A stretch of DNA of 64,000 nt from Hetaerina americana (Eukaryota; Arthropoda; Insecta; Odonata; Calopterygidae). Shown one piece after another: positions 45,320-57,100 of the stretch. The stretch spans positions 12,495,411-12,559,410 of the forward strand of contig JAKTNV010000003.1 of assembly GCA_022747635.1 (NCBI GenBank). The letters run 5' to 3'. The translations under genes and the position numbers were made by a program. Position 1 is the stretch's first letter. Every line of letters begins with the position of its first letter. The notes below the pieces were generated by a model. That model was given only the letters and a program-made list of their open reading frames with translations. It did no database searches and was not told where the DNA came from.

Positions 45320-47350
45320 GGGTTGGGTTTTATTAGTAGAAACAAGATAATCATTAAGTAGTTGTGTCCATCCAAAACCTACCTTAACCGGTAGATTACC
45401 TAATCATTAATAACATTTAACTTAACTGAATTTCCTTTGCAGTTAACTTTCCCGAGTCTGCTTGATTCCCTACTTGCTGCCTATGGAGAGCAATCCGGCC
45501 GGGGGATAAGGACGCTTCAACTGTGAAGCCATGTGTCTCCCGCCATAATCAGGTCAATACTGACGCTGCCTCTCCATCATACCATTCATAAAAATCTCAT
45601 CGCTACCTAACAACCCAACTATGGAGTGAAAATCTCACATGCCCGTCGACTTCTCAAATTACTGCTATTACAACTACAACATCTGGCGAATTGTGATCAC
45701 GGTTATTTACAGGTTACTGATAAGTATCGTGTCCAGAAGAACGCAGAAAACTGCATAATGTAAAAGGAAGTAAAACGAAATAAAAGACGACGCTACTTCC
45801 TATAAAAGCCAAATTTCTATTTCTGTTATCACAAGTTTCTGAACTCGATATCAGGAGTGTAAGTGAGCGTGTGGGGAAACTATTTATTCATTCAAAAAGA
45901 AATGAATTTATTTTCCCTCTCATTCTCCCGAAGGCATATTACCCCGCAATTTCGTCAAGGACGGAGCAGAAATTGTAACCACTACCCGCAGAGCGTGTCT
46001 CAATTGGCGTTTCACAGCCCATTAAAGCAGCTGGTTTAGATGATCTCAACTAGATCCACCACGACTTATAGAGCGGACAAAACGAACACCAAACATTTAC
46101 AAGAGGCGTACATAAAAATGATGGCAAAAACCTAACAGAGATAATGAAAAAAAACTAAGCATGTAGCCTTGAAATTCGACAAGACCGAAATGCATACAGT
46201 AACGTGACGAAATAACTTCCTCGAGTCTGAGTGAGGCGGAAATGCCACTCTCCCTCCCCGAGAAGATTAAGAATAGAAAAAAATGAAACTGTTTCGAGCA
46301 AGTGAATATCTCCATATTTCTGCTAGAGTTAAATCATAAGACAGATTCTAGCACACTTAAGACGCTCCCATTTCTTGGACGTAGGAAATTTCAATTTCTG
46401 CGAGTTTCAGGAAACAGTTTAAGTATAATAACATTTACTCTAGACCAAGGATTCACTAGGAAAAAATGAAAGCCTGCCCTCTACTTATCTTTCCGTGTAT
46501 TCCCCAAGAATGAAGTTTGCAATGCCTAAAAATTCTGGATCTACAACAGAAAATCATCCGAGGGTCACTACTTCTCCCTAAAAGTATCATTTTTCAAACC
46601 CAAGCATCTAAACTCCAGATTATGCCATCATCACAAGGGATCGATTATTATCGATTTCAGTAACATTGCTTTAAATTTAGAGTTTTAAGACAAGTTGGCA
46701 GACGTGCTTGACTAATAAGCTATAGCCGTTTAAGTCGCCCCACCGACCGGATAAAATGCGTTATCGAAGAATTTCCGCTCCCCGCTCCAGTTGCCAACGT
46801 CCCGTGGCAAGGAAGCTTTTAGCATGCTTCACACTGCTGGCCCATAAACTTCCTTTTCAATCCCTTTCCTTCCGCAAATACTTATGTATGCTGAAAATGA
46901 ACACTGACGCTCTCTCTCTCTCTCATGCATGTTTTTAACACTTGGGTTGCCGATGAAATTATAAATACGGGTCAGGAACATTGTAAACCAAATTAAGAAA
47001 GTTGGTATTTCCGGGACCGTGTGCAATAACCCACAGCCCACACGATTCGATGTTGTAATTTATTTAGATTTATGATCGGAACATAAATGTTCAAGCAAGA
47101 GCAACGATGAACTAAATTATGATTCCCTTAGGAATACATCTAGTTTAGGACTCTCCATTGAAGATGACATACAAAGCAAACGATATTTACTTCAATTCTC
47201 AAAAAAGATTGTTATGAGAAGGTTTGGACTGAAAAATAAAGTAATACGTACGCTCAGTTACGTCGCATAATATAGACGTAACTGAACGACTCGGTCATTA
47301 CCCTTCAGATATAATTATCTATTCATTGATAGAATTGAGCTCTTACGGCT
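45320..47350. other. Intergenic stretch, nothing recognised
   Basis: No domain, RNA gene or element was recognised. The frame at 46097-46315 (minus) carries no signature. A short CT run lies near 46912-46923. Confidence 0.5.
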
Positions 47351-47356
47351 AGCAGT

Positions 47357-47582
47357 ATTGAATAAATGAAAAACTCCAATAGCCGCTAACAGTTTACATT
47401 TCTCAACAAAGTACAAATGAGATTAGTTGGCGAATGCGAATATGCGTATTTCCCTTTCTTATCCCTTTCCTTTTTACCTTCTACCCAATCCTTGACTTGT
47501 GGCGTTATCCAACTAATCTCATTTGTACTTTGTTTAGAAAGGTAAACTGTTAACGGCTATTGGAGTTTTTCATTTATTCAAT
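47357..47582. repeat. Foldback MITE, 226 bp with 74-bp inverted repeats
   Basis: 47357-47430 (ATTGAATAAATGAAAAACTC...) and 47509-47582 are inverted copies with few mismatches, separated by a 78-bp pyrimidine-rich spacer. No ORF. No clear target duplication was seen. Confidence 0.92.
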
Positions 47583-48150
47583 TATCTATGTGTTGGTTCA
47601 CGAATCAAAATGGTTTGACTCAAAACTAAAACTGCTTAATATGTGATTTTATTTTAGCATTAGGTGACGCATCAATTTATAACGTACGCATGCCTACCGC
47701 ATCCGTATTTATCCCTGAGAGTTACACACCAAACTACGTAATACGCTGGTCGTTCAATAAGTCCTTAGGGAAATATATAAAAACAAATTATTTTGGTAGA
47801 TTTGTTTTAAGTTTTCAACATAATCTCCTTAAAACTCGATACCTTTTTCCCAGCGTAACTCCAATTTTTTTATTTGTCCAAGTAGGATTTCGGAAGGTCC
47901 TCAAAATAAGCATGTTGGCGATGACCTCCTCAATCGACTTGAATCGTTTTCCGCCTAACCATTTTTTCGGGTTTAGAAACAAAAAATGGCGCCGGGGTCC
48001 ATACCTGGTGAATAATTTGGATGTAATTTCTCGACCTTAAATTCCATCATTTCCGCCATCGTATTTGCCTTGATGGAGAAGGATTTTTCTTTGCCAAATT
48101 AGGACTATTTTCTGGATTTCTTCGCTCAACCTGTGCAATAATTAAGCATA

Positions 48151-48345
48151 TTACTCTCCATTTATCGTTTGCCATTTTTGCAAGTAATCGATTCCGATGA
48201 TTCCAATTGCACCCGAAAAGAACGTGTCCATCACCCTGTCGGCCGACTTCACCGTGTTCGCGTTCTTCGGAGCCGGATCTCCATTAGAAACCCGCTGTTT
48301 CGACTGTTTCTTTGACCCTGGAGTGTCATAGTACCCATATTTCAT
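48151..48345 (-). pseudogene. Mariner transposase catalytic-region fragment
   Basis: 64 codons open: YYDTPGSKKQSKQRVSNGDP, APKNANTVKSADRVMDTFFS, GIIGIDYLQKWQTINGE. This matches the segment between the first and second catalytic aspartates of irritans-type mariners, where intact copies read KVMATVFWDAxGIILIDYL. The TVFWD core is degraded here to TFFSG, so it is inactive. Confidence 0.88.
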
Positions 48346-48814
48346 CCATAATTATGTATCGATGCAGAGAAACTCGTCAGAATTGTCAAGGAAAGGGCCA
48401 AACCTGCCAACGAATCAACCAAACGATTGCGTTCGTCCTCAGCGGAGAGAAAACGTGGCATCCATCTTGCCGAGATAATTACCACACCGATTTTCGTGCA
48501 ACATTGAAATCACTATCTTGTAATATGCCTGTGGTCTTAACTGCTTCACGAGTTTTAATTCATGGATCACTCAAAACCATATCGTGGATTTTGTCAATCA
48601 ATTCGTACGAAGTCACTTCCACTGGACGTCCAGAATGATGTTCCTAATTTGTGGATGTACGGCCACGTGAAACTCATAAACCCAATCGTAGTCAATCGCA
48701 AACAGGAGCAGATGTGCCACGAAAGTCATTCAACTCGGCTTTGATCTCTTTCGGTGTTTGCTTTAATCGACTGTGAACATGTAACAACTGATTTAGCTGA
48801 AACTCTAAACGAAG

Positions 48815-49122
48815 GGGATCGAGATGGTGCGGGGGCTAGCGTACTGGCTTCCTACCCAGAGGGCCCGGGTTCAAATCCCGGCGGTGTTGAATATTTTTCA
48901 GAGGTATCTCGATCCCTACTTGAGGTGCTTTGTGGAGGGCACTTTGAGTGAGTACGCCGTCCGTCGGATGGGACGTTAAGCTGCGGACCCCTTGGCGCCT
49001 TTCGTAAAGAGTAGGCTAATGCCGACGCCGGGTTTCTCTCCACTCTTCATCCTTTCCTATCCATCCCCTATGGCGCAAATGACCTCAGCTGTCGGTCGCC
49101 TCCCCTCAAAACTACTACTACT
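48815..49122 (+). mobile_element. tRNA-derived SINE (family B), copy 1, inserted in the mariner
   Basis: Flanked by an exact 13-bp target duplication, ACTCTAAACGAAG (48802-48814 and 49123-49135), which places the insertion precisely. The head has an A-box-like segment (TAGCGTACTGGC) and a B box (GGTTCAAATCC, 48868-48878). The body contains GTCCGTCGGATGGGACGTTA and AGTAGGCTAATGCCGACGCC, and the tail is (ACT)n. Open frames across it (48754-48951 and 48852-49043) are not genes. Confidence 0.95.
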
Positions 49123-49689
49123 ACTCTAAACGAAGCCTGGCGAGAGAGTCTGACTTAGAGCACACTTTTTCCGATACTACGAGCGCCATCTCTTGGATTT
49201 TCGGAAAGAGGAAGGAGTGATCGAACGACCACGTAAATATTAAACCTCTTAGTTACACGCAGGCTTCCATCGCCATCAAAACTATCACTTGCGTACGCAG
49301 TGAAGTGCATCTACACCCTTAATGATTTTTTAAACGAAACTAAAAAAAAAGGCGGTGCGCTAACTTTAATACATCCACAACCAAAATGCTACGAAAGTAT
49401 TACTGGATAGAGTACGTCGTGAGTGCCGCTTGCACACAATCAAATAAAAGATAGCAAAGCCAAGCATTACCATTCAAATAAATAGGACCGTCAAAAAGCG
49501 GCCTTCTAAGAATTCGAAGTCACCCAAGCAAAATATACGCCTCTGATATATTTCGAAATTTCCCTAACCGGAAAGGACTTCACTAACTAACCTGATAAAA
49601 CCGTCAGATACTGTTAAACGAAAGATTAAGGCATCCACAAAAGTTTTTCACTCGGAAATTTCGGTCCGCTCCTTTAGCAAGCATGAATG

Positions 49690-49890
49690 TGCAGGTATAT
49701 ATACACATATACATATCTATACAATTACAGACTATGTATAGTATTATATATACATATATATACTACATATACTATATATATATACACATACATATATATA
49801 CATATATAGATATATATATAAATATATATATAAATATATATATATATAAATATATATAAATATATATATACATATAAATACACACATTCC
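49690..49890. repeat. AT-rich microsatellite (TATA/CATA)
   Basis: About 200 bp of imperfect TA, TACA and TAAA repeats directly upstream of SINE copy 2. The apparent tyrosine/isoleucine-rich reading frame on the minus strand (49725-49937) is repeat translation. Confidence 0.95.
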
Positions 49891-49896
49891 TTCACG

Positions 49897-50205
49897 GGGA
49901 TCAAGATGGTGCGGGGGCTAACGTACTGGCTTCCCACCCAGAGGGTCCGGGTTCAAATCCCGGCGGTGTTGAATAGTTTTCAGAGTTATCTCGATCCCTA
50001 CTTGAGGTGCTTGATGGAGGGCACTTTGAGTGAGTACGCCGTCCGTCGGATGGGACGTTAAGCTGCGGACCCCTTGGCACCTTTCGTTTAGAGTAGGCTA
50101 ATGCCGACGCTGGGTTTCTTTCCACCCTTCATCCTTTCCTGTTCATCCCTAATGGCAAAAGTGACCTCAGCTGCCGGTCGCCTCCCCTAAATACTACTAC
50201 TACAA
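49897..50205 (+). mobile_element. tRNA-derived SINE (family B), copy 2
   Basis: Same head, B box (GGTTCAAATCC), body and (ACT)n tail as the copy at 48815, differing at scattered bases. It has an imperfect flanking duplication (CATTCCTTCAC before, CATCCATTCAC after). The two copies lie about 0.8 kb apart in the same orientation. Confidence 0.92.
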
Positions 50206-52787
50206 CATCCATTCACATGGAAATACATATAAGGCAAAAGGATAGGAACACATATAAATGACGAACACAGGAGAGGTGGGGAAGGCCGAATCGAGCAGAT
50301 CACAAGCGCAAAAACCTTGACCGGGACTGGAACCACGGATCTTTCGACTTGCCGGGCCGATGTTCAAAATATATATACATATATATCCTTCGAGAATTTC
50401 ACTCGCAAAATTTCACGATTTCCAGGTAACTCAGGGCCTTCTCCCAACTTTCCAATTTCGCCAGGACCAATGTTTGATTTCCCACACTTTCCCAGGACAT
50501 GCATATTTTCCAGGATTAGAGTAACCGTGAACCGTGCAGAGGCACTCTCTACTCATTAAATACGAGACTTAACCTATTTCAATGTCTTTTTCCGTGTGGT
50601 GATTTCCCTTCGCCCGATCCGAACGCCAGATAATGTAAATATTTACCTGATTCTACCGAGTGCTCACCGAAACTTACAAATCCACGAAGTTTCCTCAGGC
50701 TGACGAAGAGTTAATATTCTGAGCCTCGACAAGCTCCATTAATATTCACTCGCTCATGTTCTTCCGCTACTCCAGAGTACGGAAATCGGTGAGCACCAAG
50801 GGAATACGTAGACAGAAGCGGCCCTGCATTCTTGAAGATAATATACCGAACACCGAATAAATAATATAAGCTGCTTTGAAATTACCGAGTTTCCGGATGA
50901 AATATTAACAAATGGTATTTAAATATCAGGAACTAGCGATAAGGAAAATGCTTTAATGGCATTAACCAGGTGTTCTAAAACCGTACTTAGAACAAATGTT
51001 GCCATTGGCAACGCTATGCATAACTTGTCTGAAAAACAAAATATAATACCTGTTAACATCCGTGAATAATTGCAGGCAGTCTGCATTCACCCTTATCAGA
51101 GATATTAGCATTTATGCATTATTACACGAAGTATGCATTCGCCCTTATCATATATTTCATTTGGGTCGCTTCTGTTTAAGTCATTTTACATGGTACCTAC
51201 AAAAACTTCAAAACGAATTCCTGAACATTTTTCCGAAGCAAAATTTCCAATTTTTCCAGGTTGTTTTTTTCCGTTGTCTGTCATATAAAATTCTCATGAA
51301 ACATTACACAAACATTTCAATGCAATGCTTTTGTATGCAAACGATATACGAGTTGAGATTCCACTGAGAATCTTCTACTACTAATACTTCACAAAAACAA
51401 GCGTAATACTCCTCTTACATTGGTTTAAAATTTCTTAACTTTATGAAACATTTGCACGACGAAAAAAACATCAAGGCAAGGCTTTGAACACTGCCGGCGG
51501 GTTACTAAATAAAGCACACGGCGGTGGAACATTCGGGAGAGGGAAAAAAGCGCCGAAATTGCACTTCGATCACCGCTAATTTGCTGGTGTATAAAAACAC
51601 CACCGGAATCTTACAAAAATTCCAGGGCATTTCCAGCCTTCCAAGATACTCAAAATCCAGGACTTCCTCAGGATGGTGATTTCACTGCTTCGAGGGAAGT
51701 GCTCGCGGTGACCATTGTAAAATGAGGCAGCACCTAAAGAATGGAATTTGTGGGAAATAGCGACTCGCTTAGCGAGCATAGCAATTGAGAGCGCGAATCA
51801 AAACATGAAAGAGAACGAAGAGCACGAGCTCTGATAGTCCGTTTGAGCAAACGTCTACTCCTGGAAGCGTGACTAATGCATGAATGTGGAGAGTCGAGTT
51901 TCCCAATCTTTCATCTATTGTGAAAATGAAGTGTTTACCAACTGGGCACTGCCAGTTCGAGATAAAAATTCTCCAGCCTACAATTACGAAATCCACGACA
52001 CAAAACTGATGGTAGTTCTGCCTTCATCAAGGTGTCTACTCACAACGGGCACTGATCAACGGAATCACAGTTTCAGGACGGCTAAGTTAGGCACCGACCA
52101 CAAAACAAATGACTACGCCGTTTATCTCCAATTTCAAGGCTTTGCCCGCGTCAATCTTCGTTTCGCTAGGTGGGATGACTACTCTGGTTTAGTTGTCCCT
52201 AATCGTAGTTCAGGGATAGCAAAAACCCCTCCGTCCCTGCTTCTGTCAACCCCAGGACACCTATAGTGCCTCTGAGCACGCGAAGCCAACCTTCGTATTC
52301 ATTTGCTTGCAAGATGAAAATAATGAACTCAAGACCTGATCCATTTCCCTTGGATGGAAAAGCAGGTTGTACTTCAGCGTAAATTCCTAGTTCTTCCTGT
52401 AGTTAGAAATAAGATCTCTTTTCTAGACAGATTATTTAAGAAACATCTTTAAACAAATAAACCATTCTGTTATTATTACCGCCAAGGGGCCCTCTTCCCT
52501 TTTGACAAGCGTTCGTAAATTTCTTACGTGGCGCCTAAATTCCTCCATATATTTGTGATGTCACTTCCGTACGGCCAGTCTATTTTGAGGAGAATCTATG
52601 AGCAATGTTCTTTCAAAATAAAAGAAATAATTTTGGTTTATTTATCAAATAGATGATTACATTTTTCATTTACGAGCGACCACGAGTTGAATTTTCATAT
52701 GTCAAGGAAATAAAAATTATCACAGTTCAATAACTTGGGATTTTTTTAGTACTAGAGTGTGCATTTCACCCGCAATAAATACAAAAT
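50206..52787. other. Intergenic stretch, nothing firmly recognised
   Basis: A tRNA-B-box-like complement (CCGGGACTGGAACCACGGAT at 50319-50338) may be another decayed SINE. CCAGG-containing motifs recur at 50420-50520, 51250 and 51620-51670. The frames at 51880-52266 (128 codons, plus) and 51062-51367 have no recognised domain. Confidence 0.4.
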
Positions 52788-52955
52788 ATGAGAATAATAG
52801 TAGTGCAATTAGTATTCATTGTGACATCTGTTCACGGAGGACATTCTTCTGCTGACCCACTGACCAAAGAGCAATTATTAGACAGCAAGTACAAGTATGC
52901 TCGGACAAGAAAGCTACGATTCTTCCAGCTGATCTACGCATGTCTCGGAGAGTGA
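52788..52955 (+). CDS. Candidate small secreted peptide (55 aa), unrecognised
   Basis: An ATG with A at position -3 opens a 55-codon frame beginning MRIIVVQLVFIVTSVHGGHS, a plausible signal peptide: a basic residue, a hydrophobic core, then small residues near the cleavage site. It continues SADPLTKEQLLDSKYKYART and RKLRFFQLIYACLGE to a TGA. A second frame starting at 52940 overlaps its end and continues to 53206. The two could be one protein broken by a frameshift, or a single exon with unseen splicing. I do not recognise the family. It could also be chance. Confidence 0.35.
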   Translation: MRIIVVQLVFIVTSVHGGHSSADPLTKEQLLDSKYKYARTRKLRFFQLIYACLGE

Positions 52956-53206
52956 TGCGAGGGGATCTGAAAAGAATCATTGAATCAATTTTCTATAGAA
53001 CCGCTGATGGCACGATGTCACGAACGGCCGATAGTAGGATTCTGCTACAGCTTGTTAATTCCTACGCAACCGTTCATTGCGCAAATAAGGCTGGCAATCG
53101 GTCACAGGAATATCCACTAAATGGAATACACCGTCCTCGGAATATTAACCATTCATCTATTCCTTTATTAGAATTCATTTTGAATAAGATGCTACGGTCG
53201 AAATAA
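52940..53206 (+). CDS. Unrecognised ORF overlapping the secreted-peptide candidate (88 aa)
   Basis: Reads MSRRVMRGDLKRIIESIFYR, TADGTMSRTADSRILLQLVN, SYATVHCANKAGNRSQEYPL and ends at TAA (53204-53206). An AATAAA signal overlaps the stop. The composition is protein-like rather than low complexity. Its start overlaps the preceding 55-codon frame in another phase, so it may be the second half of a frameshifted gene. Function unknown. Confidence 0.3.
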   Translation: MSRRVMRGDLKRIIESIFYRTADGTMSRTADSRILLQLVNSYATVHCANKAGNRSQEYPLNGIHRPRNINHSSIPLLEFILNKMLRSK

Positions 53207-53503
53207 ATGACACTCGTCCCCCTAATGGAACACCAAGCATGGGGGCTAACTTAGGTACTTGAATGTTGTTCTGACTGTTTCACTATTTTCTACAATCACT
53301 GCCGCTAGAGATAAGAAATACTACATGTTGCAAGCACGAAACTGCAGTTTAACGCACTGAAGGGGAACGTTAAAATGACATTCTATAGCGTCTATGTAGT
53401 ATATTAAGGCATAATTAATGCACAATAAAATCAAGGAAACTCATTGCACATACACCCTGCTCGAGAAATAATGAAATAAGAAATCACATTGAATATTTTA
53501 ATC

Positions 53504-53553
53504 TGTAATTATACATTGTAATTATACACTGTAATTATACATTGTAATTATAC
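53504..53553. repeat. 13-bp tandem repeat, about four units
   Basis: The unit TGTAATTATACAT/C is repeated at 53504, 53517, 53530 and 53543, the last unit being incomplete. Confidence 0.95.
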
Positions 53554-54109
53554 TTCGTAACGGTTAATTATTTAAAATTTTCGCAGGGACCCACACTGCG
53601 ATAAGATAACGCATTAAAGACAAAAATGTTCCCCATTCATTGACCGTAAATACAGTTGCTAACAGATCACTCACATGGGCGAAGTGGAATTCAACGGGGC
53701 CCGTTTCCTTGATGTAAGGGTCCAACCTAAGTATCGTTTTTACAACTATTTAACGACTCTTTGGACAATCCCAGAGAAACCGTGGGGAGCTGGAACGATC
53801 TGCCACAAAAAGTGAGGCAATCGGGATTCCACCCTCCGTGTGTGTGTGTGTGTCCCAATGTGTAAGGTCGCAAGACAGAAAAAGTTATGAGAGACAAAAT
53901 TTTGGAAAATGTGCCAAAGACTTAGGATATAAATTACATCATTCTGCGAGAAATTATGGACATTGACCAAATCACCGAAGTGAGCAGCACCCGAATTGAA
54001 ATTAGGTAATTAATCAACATCCTCCCCTTGAATAATCCCGGGCTACATTTCTAGCGTACACACACTAACCCAATTCCAAATTAAGGGATCCCATATTCGA
54101 CCTTATACA

Positions 54110-54156
54110 AATCTCTATTTCCACCTCCGACCGCAGGTGAGGTGGAAATAGAGATT
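54110..54156. repeat. Hairpin, 18-bp perfect arms
   Basis: AATCTCTATTTCCACCTC at 54110-54127 is the exact reverse complement of 54139-54156, with an 11-nt loop. Confidence 0.95.
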
Positions 54157-57100
54157 CTGAGGGTATGGGGTGGTGCTGAGAAGTTCTTCCTTAGGTACCT
54201 CCTGATGAAAATTACTTGAGCCGGCTGACATTTCGAACTAGCCCCTTTAAAAGTGGGGCGACACGTGAAGTGTCTCGTCCATGTCCTCCGCCTCATTCCT
54301 AACAAACTCCGCGACTGCGGAAGTGACAACGTGTACCACAATATTCCTGGACGGCTTACGACTCACAACTCCGATTAGATTAAGATATTATCTTTTCAAT
54401 AAATGCATGCGCATCGCATACATCTGATCACTCATGCAAATGCTTCATAGGGACATGAGTGCAGGAGTACGCCAACGCCTCAGCATTAAAACAAGTCCAA
54501 TCTCTGAAAAGATCCAGAAATGCTAACGGCGAAGCCGTTCAATGCAAAATATACATGCGAAATATCAGGAGCGTTTACATACAAGTATTTTCCTGAAATA
54601 CCTTCGTGAACAACTGAGTGGCATTCCATGTGAGGCACACCCAAAATAAAGGTCAACGAGTAAAGCAACGCCTTTCTCAATCAAAACTATAGCGCAGATT
54701 TAACAAATTAGAAGAACGATTCTTTAATTTTTGTGAGTCCTTCAATTATTGAATTATCTTAAATTGTCCTGTCCTTCCTTTGCGAGGAAGTAGAGACCCC
54801 CCATCAGCTAACTTTAAATGCCACGAGACTTCTGGGGGAAAATTCATACACGATTTCCCGACACCCTCTCTGGCTGGCTCGGTCCCAAGGACGGTCATTT
54901 TTGCACCACTGCTATAATGCTGAACGCCGGGTCTAGCTGATCTGCTTTTTTGTTGTCCCCGCAATCCTCGACGCCTATCTAAGAGGGCGGGCTAAAAAAA
55001 TGTGGACGAAAGCGGACAAGGGAAGCGGGAGACGGTCAAAAATTGGATAGCTACCAAGGATATATTTTCTGAATTACCTACAAGTAGTCTGACTTTTAAG
55101 TGACCCGACGCCAATTGCCAATTCGCACGGAGAATACAAACAACGAAACCGCGATTATACAATACCGCAACCATGATGTACCCGGTAGACGAAACCGTGA
55201 GCTTGAAATTATCCGGGTAGAACATTCAGATAAAGCTTCTCATTTAATCCATGGGAGTCAAAAAGATTGGCACCTGAATTTATGTCATACAAACCAGTGC
55301 CCTCCCATGACAAATGCAATACGGAGGGGAAGTGCGCATCAGGCATTGTGTTGGTGCCTAAGGATGAGAGATACTTCAGACGGATTGAAGCAGCAATCGC
55401 AAATATTTACTAGTTGCGACATGTATATCGCACTGCAGCCATTAGGAGGATCTAAATGGTTGCTACTCATTAGAATTAATTACAATTAATTGTGGTGCAA
55501 TTGAAAATATTGGTAACCTTCATTTGTTTTGAGAGCAGACGAAAAAATTCAACCTAGATTAAATCATTGCCAAATCGACATGTCAGTCAACACTAAAATT
55601 TTTGAGCTAAAATCGTACCAAACAAGTTCCTGAAGTGTGGAGCGAATTATGAACTCATGTCCCCCGAGCACTCTCGAGCAAAACGTCAGCAAAAGAAATG
55701 AGGCCCGTCTTTTCTTCTCGCTTCTCTAAACAGTTTTTCCTGAAAACACACATGCATTCATTTTCACACAGAATTGATTTAAGTAACCCATATATTTATC
55801 CTGTACAAAGGAAATATTATTGCAGCCAATTACTCTTTTTCCGCGGAGAAATAAGGGAATACGACCGATTGAAAATGCCGTAATTCTACGGAATGCTAAT
55901 TCGCAAACAAAATCTCAACTACCGGCGCTATTATCCGTGCCCTCATAACACGCTAAAGCGGCTAGTGGTAGGTAAAAATCTGAGAAAAAGAACTTCCAAC
56001 GATATAAGACTAGGTTGGACCCATGAATTTAAAATCTTTTATTTCATGCGTTTGTTTCTGCCTATCCATTATGGTGGGCAAACACTCAAAATTCTCATAT
56101 TAAAAACATACCGGAGACAGGGCTCCTCCTTGCATCTTTCACGGGATAGTTAACAGTTCTACCGATGAAATATACACAATTTCAACTTTCCCACGCAAAT
56201 TTAGCCAACTTCTTTAAATCGTCATGCACCAAAGATCATTTACATCAAATATAAAAAAGTCATGAACGATCTCGGAAGATTAATTTTCATTCCTAGCGGC
56301 AAATTGCCGAGCTAGTCATTTATATTATGAAGGCATGATAATTAAACCTGCGCAGTTTCAACTTCCCGCATCTTATATTTCTTTGAAATTCGACGCAACG
56401 CAATAGGTCGGGGCTATCGATTAGAATTATTGCTACCCAAACTAGGGCGGTTCAAAAATACATGAAGTTAGACTCACCGTCGCTGACCTCCTCAAAAAGT
56501 TTTTAAATTATGTAAAATGTTGCACGGGACTGGATGATGACGTTTACGATCCCGCACTGACCATTTTCCCCAAAAAAATCTTTATGCCGCAAATTGGCTT
56601 TAATTAAAAGAATCTCTAGACTTTTTCGGGTCGCGGGAATTTCTCTGCCCTCTATCGGATTTCTTGGTCGTGGGTACCCCTGCTGCAAAAAAAAGGCCCA
56701 AACACAGCCAGGTAGGTGCGCAGGTCCGTTCTACATGCACGCATATTCGCTGTATTCAGCGTAAACAACTATAGGAAAGGTTTGTATTCGTTCAATCCAA
56801 AACTGAAAATGGGAAAAATTTTAAAAAATAACGATCGACAAAAAAATGTCACCTTCAAGTATCAAATTATTTCAGTTTCTCACGCCAATGATAGAAAAAA
56901 ATTATTTAAATAAATTATAAAATAATAGCCGTGATATATGGACCTTTATTCCAAAAGAACAACTCAACAGACAAAAAGTCATTATCACACGAGAATGTCT
57001 GATGCATCAACGTGCCATACTGTCGACAATCGGGGTCTGAATTAAGTGTATACAGATAACGTAACGGGAAAAATATGAGAACGAGCATATAAAGAAGGGA

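Larger units (their letters stand above)
47744..49233 (-). mobile_element. irritans-like mariner, decayed and split by a SINE
   Basis: Ends read CGCTGGTCGTTCAATAAGTC on the left and CGTGGTCGTTCGATCACTCC on the complement of the right, each flanked by TA (47742-47743 and 49234-49235). Without the 308-bp SINE and its duplicated target, the element is about 1.17 kb. Minus-strand remnants include LKQTPKEIKAELNDFRGTSA (48690-48760), HHSGRPVEVTSYELIDKIHD (48560-48640) and the catalytic-region piece KTVKSADRVMDTFF...GIIGIDYL near 48170-48300. The C-terminus is RWEKGIEF-GDYVENL near 47810-47860. Many stops. Confidence 0.88.

Noticed and set aside
48840..48880. tRNA gene
   Set aside because: Only the A and B promoter boxes are present. 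No cloverleaf closes, and the sequence continues as a SINE with a target duplication.
49725..49937. Tyr/Ile-rich minus-strand ORF
   Set aside because: Translation of a TATA microsatellite.
55100..55489. 129-codon plus-strand ORF
   Set aside because: No motif recognised and no sign of splice sites or selection. Composition matches the surrounding non-coding DNA.
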